Source: Brachionus manjavacas (Eukaryota > Rotifera > Eurotatoria > Ploima > Brachionidae). Taken from it: 64,000 nucleotides of DNA. Below, one piece after another: positions 55,683-64,000 of this stretch; within the stretch, counting starts at the first letter, position 1; the number at the start of each line of letters is the position of its first letter. Below the pieces are notes generated by a model. It searched no databases and was not told the DNA's origin. It was given only the letters and a program-made list of their open reading frames with translations. The translations under genes and the position numbers were made by a program. The stretch lies in the NCBI GenBank assembly GCA_019054805.1, contig JAHQIY010000004.1:1674001-1738000 (forward strand), read 5' to 3'.

Positions 55683-58600
55683 GTGAGAATATCATTTCCA
55701 AAAGAAGTTGAGAATATTATTGTTAGCTTGTCAGGCCCCAAAATAATGTATGGTTTAAAGTGTCTTGTGTGAATTGTTGGACAAAAGCAGAAATGCTATT
55801 TTTGTGATGATGAAGGACACAACATTGCTAAATGCCCTGTCAAAAATACACTTTGCGAAAATTGTCTTCAAAAGGACATTTGACAAAAAAATGCTCCATC
55901 GCCGAAAAACTTAAGTCGCTTGAAAGGAAAAAGATTGACTACAATGATCTTTACATTGACCAAGAAGAAACGCAATCATTATTTGAAGCTGACCAAAAAG
56001 ATAATTATGAAAATGTGATGCCAAAAACACCTGGATATCAGCCAAAAAATTTCAATGACGTAATATCCCAAATTAGCCCAAAAGACCTTAAAACTCCAGT
56101 TTTAGAAGAAGCTTTGGTAAGTCGTTTAAACGATTTTCTACCAATATGCCAGTCACCTGTCAATGTACGCTCAATTGATCAGAATGAGACTGAGAATTTT
56201 TTCCAAACCAGAAATCAAACCAAGAGATTTCCCGAATCTGATCCAAATGAAAAAGAGATCACCGAAAATGAATCAAAGAAACCATTAGTTGACTTAGAAA
56301 ATCAAAACGACAGTACCTTCGAGTCTGAATCAAACACTTCAACTACTGAATGTTCAATTTAAGTAGATCAATCATTCCTCACAAGATTTCTCTTATGAGG
56401 AATTCAATTCCGAACTCCTTTGTATAAAAATGAACTTAGGAAAGGATAATGAATTGTTTATATTTAGTCTTTATAATCCACCCAATATGCTTCTGAACTT
56501 TGAGTTTTTTAAAACTGTTAATAAAAAATGTAGAAACTACATTTTAGGTGGTGATCTTAACGCCAGAACAAAGCAAAAAGGCTGCGTAGGGGAAAATGAA
56601 AACGGCATTATGTTGGAAAGAATAATCAATGAGTTAGACTTCTCAGTAATTAATGATAAGGAAGATTTTCAATTAAACCAAAAGAGACAATTATCATAAT
56701 CCCTTAACCTGGAAATGTCGTAAAAATATTGATATGCTTAGTTTCATCTTCATTAATTGACAAAATTACCGACTTTTGTGTCCTAAATAGTCAAGACATG
56801 ACTAGTGACCATTTCCCAATCGAAGCATCGATTTCTATGGGCTATCAATTAGAAAATAAATCAGCAGCTAAAAAGTTTAACTATAAGAAAGCAAACTGGC
56901 AATTATTCAGCGAGATTTTAAATTCTCAAATAGTGAATATCACTGAAAGTCTCCTCACTATTGATCAACTAAATGATAAAATTACTGAAAAAATCATTTA
57001 TGCATCACATAAAAGTATTCCTTACCTTTCTCAGAAAATTTACAAATCCAGTCTTCCCCCGGACATTGTTAATTTTAATTAAAGAGCGGAGGAAAGAAAG
57101 AAGAAACTTCAAAAAAACTCGCTGTCAAAATCTCAAGAAAAAATTTAATCAACTTACATTCGAGTTAAAGGTCTCTTTAAAAAAATTTTGGAATCAAAAT
57201 TGGTTTGATTTTATTGAGAAAATGGGAAAAAAACCACTGACAAGTAGACCATTCTGTAAAAAAATAAATAAATTTAGATCAAAAAAAGGATCAAATTTAA
57301 TCCCAAATTTGATTTTAAATGACAAGGAATTCAAAACTAATGAAGAAAAGGGAAAATGCTTTGGAGAACTCCTATCTTCAATATTTAGTCCTAATTCTGA
57401 TTTAATCGATCGTGATAAAGATTTCGAAATACTTAATTCTAACTCTGAATTCCTTAGAAATTATGATCAGTCTAATTTTAATGATCCAATTTGCTTAAAT
57501 GAATTAATTATGGCTCTAAAACGATTGAAAAATGAAGCGGCATCAGGACCTGACCAAATTCATAATCTAATGTTAAAAAACTTACCTAGAAATTCATTAA
57601 TAGAAATAATAGAACTTTTCAATTTATCTCTTCGAGAAGGTAGAGTCCCTAAAGCATGGAAAACATCGAACATTACTATGATTCAAAAAAAGCCTCTTCT
57701 TTACAAGATCCTTTAAATTATAGACCAATTAGTATAACGAGTTTTTGGGGGAAAGCTCCTAGAAGGCATAGTATTTTCAAGATTATACAATTATTTGGAA
57801 CAAAATTCACTCCTTATCCAGGAGCAATCTGGATTTAGAAAACACCGGCGAACATCAGATGATCTTTTCTTTTTAATTCAAAAAATTGTGGAATCATTTA
57901 ATAGAAAAAAAAGAGTTTGTGGCCTTTTTTTGATATTTTTAAAGCCAAAAAAAAGGAGCTGGCATTATAATTGCCCTATTAATTTTTATAGTCTCATATC
58001 TATAAAAATTAATAGGGTTTGACATTAAGGTTTATTTTTTTAATTGATTAAATTGAATACACCTCATAACTTGACTAACTGGATTAAATCCTTTTTAGAC
58101 AGTAGGACATTTAAGGTAAATGTGATTGACCACTTGAGCGACGAATATCAAATAAATACAGGTGTTCCTCAAGGCTCAGTAATTAGTCCTCTTTTATTTA
58201 GTATTTATATTAATGACATCCCAAAAAGAAACTAAGCAAATAACGAATACTCTCTGCTTTTCGCAGATGATCTAGTTCCATTCTTCATTTATAACAAAAA
58301 GGGGAACCTAGAAAATAAGATTAATAAATACACCAACGAACTAGAACAATGGCTTATTAAATGGAAAATGAAGATATCAGTTGAAAAGTCGTGTTCAGTA
58401 GTCTTTTCTTGGTACAAAAAAGAGGGTGATAATCTAAACTTAAAAATCTATGGAAACAGAATAGTGAGCCAAAAAGAAATCAAGTTTCTTGGTATTAAAT
58501 TTGATTCTAAGTTAAACTTTAATATACTAGTAGACGAAATTAAAGAACGCTGCAACAAAAGGCTAAATATTATTAAGATATTGTCAAACAAAAAATGGGG

Positions 58601-59330
58601 TCTCAATCAAAACACACTAGGAAATTTATATAAATCTATAGTCGGATCGATTTTAGACTATTCTTTTCCTTGCTTAAAATATTTTCAGAAAATAATATCA
58701 AAAAACTACAAGCAATACAGAATACAGCAATAAGATATATCCTTAAGTTAAAATATGATACTCCCTCCAACATCGTGCAACATGAAGCTTTTAATAAACT
58801 AAAATTACTAACAGTCTTGAATCGTCTTTTTGAGTTGAGTGAGAAATATGTTGGGACAGGACTGAGTCATTCTATTCCATTGGTTGAAAGACTGGTGAAA
58901 GAATACAAAGAAGGTTTCGAATCAAGATATATTGAATACCCAACTCCATTGTGTAATTGCTACCTTACTATTTCTTCTTTTTTTCCTGAAACTTGAACTA
59001 TTTAAACATGTGCCACATGAAACAATCTTTTCCAATTTATGTCTTTTCAACTTTAATTTTTTTTAGCTTATTTACTCTATTTTGATTCTTTTTTTTATCT
59101 AATTTTATTAACTTTAATTTTATTTTTATTTTATTTTTAATTTATTCTGAAGGAGCTTTAGCTCGGTACAGAAAACAAATAAATAAAAAATAAAAAATAA
59201 ATAATAATTTTTTTTTATCTAATTTTATTTACTTTAATTTTATTTTAATTTTATTTTTTTATTTTATTTTTAACTTATTCTGAAGGAGCTCTTGCTCGGT
59301 ACAGAAAACAAATAAATAAATAAATAAATA
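55683..59330 (+). mobile_element. LINE family J, longest copy (knuckles, endonuclease, RT, tail)
   Basis: A plus-strand, 5'-truncated non-LTR element. ORF1 end: two CCHC knuckles, CYFCDDEGHNIAKC (55793-55834) and CENCLQKGHLTKKC (55855-55896, one frameshift), then a Ser/Glu-rich tail (to 56362). Endonuclease: YILGGDLNARTKQKG and TSDHFPIEASI are the APE signatures. RT: GPDQIHNLMLKNLPR, NYRPISITSFWGK, EQSGFRKHRRTSDDLFFLIQ, NTGVPQGSVISPLLFSIYIN, and LLFADDLVPFF (58257-58289; catalytic FADD). Then EIKFLGIKFDSKLNFN and the C-terminal KYDTPSNIVQHEAFNKLKLL, stop near 58996. The CCHC pair, APE and lack of RNase H fit a Jockey/R1-like clade, by inference. Frameshifts at about 55870, 56420, 56700, 57080, 57720 and 58230 make it inactive. 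The 3' end ((G)GAGC-TTTA-GCTC) is present twice in tandem. Confidence 0.75.
59091..59330 (+). repeat. Tandem duplication of the LINE J 3' terminus
   Basis: Two units (59091-59205 and 59206-59330) each contain TTTTATCTAATTTTATT, TTATTCTGAAGGAGCT, the GAGC/GCTC hairpin (59153-59164 and 59286-59297) and an AAATAAATAAA tail. Confidence 0.65.
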
Positions 59331-59594
59331 ATTTAAATTTTTTAACCAATTTTTTTTCATAAAATTTAAACTAATTTCATAATAAAATTTTATAAAATAA
59401 TATTTTTTTTTCCTTGGGTCAAAATTGACCCATCTCAACGTTATTTTTTGTATCTTGGACGGAGAAGGGTTAAATAAATGATGAACCTTTAACAAAATTG
59501 AAATAAACTGGTCTAAAACTTTTTTTCTAAACTTAAAAAAAATTTTGAGAACAATTTTCCTGGAATATACTGAAGTGGAAAGTGGCATTATGTT

Positions 59595-60345
59595 ATCCTC
59601 CAACTTGAAATCGGAGAATCAGATCGAATGCGGTGTCAAAAGCAATAATTGCACTAAGTATCCTTAGAAATACATTCAAATGCTGGACACTGACCAACTT
59701 CAGAACTCTCTACACTACCTTTATCCGCCCACATCTAAAATACGCCGCTGTAGCCTGGTCATCACATCTAAGGAGAGACATCACCTCCATAGAGTATGTC
59801 CAAAGGAGGGCTACCAAATTGGTAAAAACAGTTTAAAAAACTTGACTACAGTGAGAGACTGGTGAAACTAAATATGAACTCCCTGGAGGACAGGAGGACT
59901 AGAGGTGATCTTATTCAATTCTTAAAATGTTACACAGACACTAACATTGTAAACTGGCACATAGTCCTGTCTTTCAAAGTCAACGGTAGAACAAGAAGAA
60001 GCTCCAACCAACACGGCTTTGTCCGACCAATTCCAGCCAACAGCCAACTGAGAGAGCACTTTTTCACTTAAAGAGTGACTATGCCATGGAACGCCCTGCC
60101 CCAAGAGATCGTTCAATCCATATCCGTCAACCAATTCAAGAACAGACAGGATTAGTACTGACGTAAGGAGAAACCTACCATAGATGAAGTCATGAGGCTC
60201 GGTAGAATTGATACGAGGAAATGGTGACCTTACGAATAACAATCTTCAATGTGATGGAGGCAGAGTTGGAAATGACTGTTCTCTAAACACTGTGTACCAC
60301 AGTTACCATGGATGGAATCCTACTTATATTATTTTTTTTTTTTTT
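59595..60345 (+). mobile_element. CR1-like LINE 3' half
   Basis: NCRWTLTNFRTLYTTF-like start, then RPHLKYAAVAWSSHLRRDIT, EYVQRRATKLVKTV, NSLEDRRTRGDLIQFLKCYT, ANSQLREHFFT and MPWNALPQEIVQSISVNQFK, over three frames. Stem-loop ACTGTG-TAC-CACAGT (60289-60303) precedes the end. It starts right after the family J tails. Confidence 0.65.
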
Positions 60346-61160
60346 TGAATATTAAATATTTTTTTGAATTAAAATAAAAAAATTAGATAATGCTTTTTAT
60401 CCATTTACAAGTTAACACCTAAGTCATTTTTCATTAACTGATTACTTATGGGACATTGAACTGGATTCAAGTGTTAGCTCAAAACTCATCTCTTCACTGT
60501 CAAAAGACATAGCATCATCATCACAACTAAGTGCGTTATCACAATCATTGATATCTTATCAAGTTCATTCAAGTCACCCTCTAATGCTCGGTCAATGAAC
60601 CGAATAATGATTCTTCATCTGGATCAATACCATGATCATTACGGATATAATTAATTAAATGGACAATATCATCTTCATTTTTATCTCCGTTAATTTACAA
60701 ATAAAATTGATCCAAATATTCTATTGATTGAGGTCCTTGGTTTGTAAAATTTAGCTAGAGATACAAGTATCAAATTGTAACATGCAATTCTATCGCTAAG
60801 AACTTGATTATTAAACCATCACATGAACTCATCCTAATTACTCTGTATGAACGAACGCTTTTAGCCTCTCATCTCTTTAAAACTATGCTTGAATGATACT
60901 ATAGTATAAATAATTCTTAATCTAAAACTAGAAAATAAAAGTTTTGCAAAATTAATTTCTCAAAATTATTTTTAAGTTATCGTTTGTCAATAGAATAGAT
61001 GAATTAAATTAGAAATTTTTTTATTTCAAAAAACTAAAACAAATTTATTCAAAACGGAATGTTACAAAAAAAAATTATAAAAAAATAAATTGTTTTTAAA
61101 ATAAATAATTAACACCGTTTGTCCATTAACAAAATGAGATGCAAATGAATGTAACAAAAT
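60346..61160 (-). other. Non-coding stretch with a decayed minus-strand frame
   Basis: On the minus strand about 60760-60470 shows words NFTNQGPQSIEYLDQFYL, GDKNEDDIVHLINYIRNDHG and IDPDEESLFGSLTEH, with stops. This was once coding, perhaps transposon-derived, but the family is not recognised. 61044-61049 holds a minus-strand AATAAA that could serve the zinc-finger gene. Confidence 0.35.
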
Positions 61161-61163
61161 TGG

Positions 61164-62066
61164 TCAGTTGGAGCCAATTTCTAATTTATTCAGTAGAAGA
61201 TAATCTAACAGCATGTCGATCTGTTGGCTCTTTTCAATTGAATTCGAGTCTAAATTAAACATTTGTACAACGTGAGGCATCAAATAGTTGAGTAGCTTAT
61301 ATACATTTTTTCTTAGATATTCTAGCTCACTTGTGTATCTGCAGAAGCCGTTCGAGCTGTGAAAATGAGGCAGTGTGTGAGGGGTGTCGTATTGGATGGG
61401 AAATTTTTGATAGAAAGGAAAAAGAGGAAATGGCTGACAGAATTGGGACAAGCTGTGGTCGGGCGAGTGCAAATTGGGTGCAAGTGGAGGTGGCGAAATG
61501 GGTGTATATTTTGGAGCGGTTGCCGAGTGGATCGGCGAGCTGGAATTGGATTGAATGCTGGTCGGAGGTGTCAGCAAACAAGAAGCGCTTTCGGCCGAGT
61601 CTTTCTGCTTGTCCAAATGTTGGGCTATCAAATTTTTAATTGCTTCAAAATTCACATTTTTTTCACTTTTAGCTTCTCTTTTTTCGACTGGCTTTTTCAG
61701 ATACTTTTTTTTGATCACCGAAAAAGCCGAACAGTTTTTGTTGTGCGGCATCATGTGCATTCTCTCGTGTCTGGACATGTGTCTAATATTAATGGTCGAA
61801 TAGTCGCATCTATTGCATTTTATGACCTTGTTGTTCAGATGACACCGCATGTGACAGTCAAACTTGGATTTTAGCAGAGTGGCGTAGGAGCACATGCCGC
61901 ACTTGCGTATGTTCGGGTAGTCTGTGATGTTGTGCTCCTGGAAGCGGTGCTCTTTGTAGTTGTTTATGTCTTTGAATGTGCGAAAGCAGTCTTTACACAA
62001 ATGAGTAGTCGTGGTCGATGACGAAAATGATTTAGCAGTTTTTTCCGACACTTTATCTAAATCCAT
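61164..62066 (-). CDS. C2H2 zinc-finger protein (three fingers), likely DNA-binding
   Basis: A 300-residue single-exon frame with no stops. Finger 1: C24-C27...H40-H45. Finger 2: C56-C59 (GMCSYAT)...H72-H76. Finger 3: C84-C87 (NRCDYST)...H100-H104. The CSYAT/CDYST wording resembles hunchback/REST-type arrays, but orthology cannot be claimed. Residues 125-150 are basic (KKKYLKKPVEKREAK), 165-225 are Ser/Pro-rich, and 245-290 form a hydrophobic helical segment (LRKNVYKLLNYLMPHVVQMF), possibly for protein contacts. It probably acts in the nucleus as a transcription factor. The ATG lies about 10 bases after a textbook acceptor (TTTTTTCTTCTAG, ending 62077), so a 5'-UTR intron or a trans-splice site precedes it. 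The stop is followed by an AATAAA about 115 bases downstream (61049-61044). Confidence 0.8.
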   Translation of the reverse strand: MDLDKVSEKTAKSFSSSTTTTHLCKDCFRTFKDINNYKEHRFQEHNITDYPNIRKCGMCSYATLLKSKFDCHMRCHLNNKVIKCNRCDYSTINIRHMSRHERMHMMPHNKNCSAFSVIKKKYLKKPVEKREAKSEKNVNFEAIKNLIAQHLDKQKDSAESASCLLTPPTSIQSNSSSPIHSATAPKYTPISPPPLAPNLHSPDHSLSQFCQPFPLFPFYQKFPIQYDTPHTLPHFHSSNGFCRYTSELEYLRKNVYKLLNYLMPHVVQMFNLDSNSIEKSQQIDMLLDYLLLNKLEIGSN

Positions 62067-62076
62067 TTTTTAAAAT

Positions 62077-62100
62077 CTAGAAGAAAAAATTTTTTTTGTC
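62077..62100 (-). promoter_or_regulatory. 3' splice site before the zinc-finger start codon
   Basis: The minus strand reads AATTTTTTCTTCTAG, then ATTTTAAAAATGG. A strong polypyrimidine tract and CTAG acceptor place the exon start at 62076. It could be cis or trans. Confidence 0.6.
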
Positions 62101-63160
62101 AAATTTTTATTAAATTAAAATAAAATTCCAAGGTCCGAATTAGCTTTTTTGTGTTCAAAAAAAATCTACTAAACTGCTTGGCAAAAATGTAAATACGCTT
62201 GCTTTAAATGTAGCCAATTTTAAATACAACTGATAGTTTATTTCAAACTAACTAGAGACTTAAATTTCAAAAATGAGAGCTTTCAAAAATGTTACATAAC
62301 ATTTTATTTTCGTTTGATTCAAAAATCGTTTTAAAACATTTTCTCAATGTAAACAATTTTACACCGAGTAGAAAATGTTTTTCAACATTTTGAATTAAAG
62401 CTAAGTTTATCAAAAAAAAAGAAAAATTAAAACATTGCGTAAAATTCTAAGTGAGTATTTGATTGTGATTCTTTCTTTGTTGCAAGTAGGATCAAGCAAA
62501 TTAGTGCTTTAATTGAAATTACCTGTATGTATAGGCATATATGTGTGCGTATTACGAGAAGAATAGTAGTTATGTATATTTGATAAAATGTTTTATTTGG
62601 ATTACATAATAATCTAACTTTTTACCCAAATTGAAAATCCTTCGGGTCATGTTTATTTTTTTATTCTAAAAGAAATTAATTGAGAATGCCTCCACTTCAA
62701 ACAATCATAGGTATTATTTTGATCTAGCAATTGAATAATGGTCTTTAGTAAATGTCTTTGCGAATGAACTTTACCTAGTTTTTATGCTAACTGTTTAAAA
62801 AATATTTTTCTTTTTTTATATTTTAGAATTATTCTGTGTTTTTATATGCCCACCAAAATCTCAAAGGTCAACATTTTGATCTTCACCTCATCACTTCCAA
62901 AAATTCAAAATTCAACTTTGAAGGCTGGAAATAAAAAATGAAAATTTTTGAAATTTATTTTAAAAATTATTTTCAAAAAAATACACAAGACAGACACTAA
63001 TATTGAAATGCCCAGATTTTTGAAAGATAAATCTACGATAATCTTATTCAATCAATTATATTATTAATACTTCTCTAATCTAGTACAAACCCGAATTCCT
63101 AGAACCCTTTACAATCCCTTTAATTAATTCTAATTTAAAAAAATAAATTTTTTTGATTCA
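62101..63160. other. A+T-rich DNA upstream of the zinc-finger exon
   Basis: No gene recognised. Possibly intron or promoter of the zinc-finger gene. Confidence 0.3.
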
Positions 63161-63164
63161 TTTT

Positions 63165-63205
63165 TTTCTTTATTCACTCCTTGTGGAGCATAGGGTCTTA
63201 AAGGT
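63165..63205 (-). mobile_element. RTE-like LINE 3' tail, minus strand
   Basis: GGAGCATAGGGTCTTA with CTCC-TTGT-GGAG (63177-63188) and a T-run on its left is the reverse complement of the RTE 3' end at 21120-21160 (GACCCTATGCTCCACACGGA). About 40 bases only: an extreme 5' truncation. Confidence 0.6.
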
Positions 63206-64000
63206 CGTAAAGGTTTGACTACCTCAAGTGTTTAGAAAATTGATAACTATTCACCAAATTTGTCTAAAAATCACAAGTCTCAATTCAAGTCCAAGTCCGG
63301 ATTTTTAATTTTTTTTCATTAAAAGTCCGAGCAAAATACTTTCATTTTAATTATTTCAACTGAGTCAAATAAATAGTCAGAATTCCATCAGTCAGAATCA
63401 CGGACAAATGAAATTTTTTTTAATGTTCGAAATTATTGATTCGAATCGTTGATTTATACTTTTATCTATTTTTTTATACTATGATTAAAACATTTTTAAC
63501 TAAATTTAAACAAAATCTGTTGCGATAATTCTCCTAAAAATTTTATCAAATTTTATCAATTATTATAATTCATTTTTTTTTAAAATAAATACAAGCTGAA
63601 TGAATTAGATTCTTTACTAATTAATATTTTTAATAATATAAGAAGTATGTATCCTTTACAAGATTGCTAATTTATGACTACTACAGTGAAGAGTGCATCA
63701 ATTTGGCAAGAAGCAGAGGGCTTTTATTACTTAAAGATTTATTTGAAATTGCATGTGCTCCTACCCCACTCTGCTAGAAATTATAGAAAATTGATCTTGC
63801 TTTATTACTGTGTCATTTTTAGATTAATAATAAATTTTCACTTTTTCCAAAAACTGACTAGAAAGAGAATTTTAGTTGAGAAGAGCAAAAAATATGTATG
63901 AAATAAGTTTATTGGAAAACTAAATAACAACGAGCTCGTAATTAAAAATTTAGAGCCCCAGGAAAAAAATTTAATATTAGGTCGTTAACGATGGGACTTA
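63206..64000. other. A+T-rich stretch to the end of the window
   Basis: No gene supported. GGTCGTTAA at 63981-63989 repeats the outer word of the hairpin at 37902-37969. Confidence 0.35.

Noticed and set aside
61331-61874. Long plus-strand frames opposite the zinc-finger gene
   Set aside because: Antisense shadows of an exon with clear finger spacing on the minus strand.
63674-63901. 75-codon plus-strand frame near the right edge
   Set aside because: A+T-rich, no recognisable motif or splice context; may be chance.
1-64000. CRISPR array, bacterial operons, rRNA genes
   Set aside because: No regularly spaced repeats, operon-like packing or rRNA sequence; the window is eukaryotic.

Overview
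This is a strongly A+T-rich window (roughly three quarters A+T by eye) from an animal nuclear genome. That rests on intron-containing coding exons (a hyperpolarization-activated HCN channel exon and a C2H2 zinc-finger exon), a small DUF2462/C19orf53-like gene, and many non-LTR retrotransposon (LINE) relics. There are no operons, Shine-Dalgarno sites or bacterial gene packing. The compact, A+T-rich, LINE-littered make-up would fit an invertebrate such as a monogonont rotifer, but nothing here proves the taxon.

Host genes are sparse: an N-terminal HCN channel exon on the minus strand (6155-7077), a 77-residue DUF2462-like protein on the plus strand (48143-48376), and a three-finger C2H2 protein on the minus strand (61164-62066). 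A 143-codon minus-strand frame (23312-23743) and a structured G+C-richer island (29930-30120) are unassigned but may be functional. The rest is intronic or intergenic A+T-rich DNA and mobile-element debris.

Layout. 0-3.3 kb: a Tc1/mariner-like element with 58-bp terminal inverted repeats that holds two further inverted-repeat insertions. 3.3-5.35 kb: two abutting fragments of one LINE family (called family J here). 6.1-7.1 kb: HCN exon. 7.3-8.9 kb: minus-strand CR1-like LINE. 9.9-12.2 kb: transposase scrap, possible solo LTR, AT-hook pseudo-exon, a tiny LINE insertion with a perfect 13-bp target duplication, and a complete hAT-type MITE with a perfect 8-bp duplication. 15.3-17.95 kb: CR1-like LINE interrupted by a 162-bp MITE, a mariner scrap and a second LINE. 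19.7-21.2 kb: RTE-like LINE with a 14-bp duplication. 23.1-23.75 kb: palindrome array beside the 143-codon frame. 25.8-28.5 kb: two LINE 3' halves, the second with an 11-bp duplication. 31.2-34.7 kb: more LINE 3' halves. 36-41 kb: Tigger-like scraps, an RTE fragment, hairpins and a solo Tc1 end. 43.4-45.9 kb and 49.5-51.7 kb: two copies of an unnamed MITE family, a long inverted repeat around a CR1 piece, and a LINE with an RTE fragment inside it. 53-60.3 kb: minus-strand CR1, a TIR element, the longest family J copy (zinc knuckles, endonuclease, reverse transcriptase) and another CR1 3' half. 61-62 kb: zinc-finger gene.

The main general pattern is that nearly every LINE 3' end here, whatever its family, carries a short perfect stem-loop just upstream of a microsatellite or A-rich tail. 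The stem sequences differ but the placement is the same. No LINE reading frame seen here is intact, so any mobilisation would depend on copies elsewhere. Family names rest on motifs read by eye, not on database searches.
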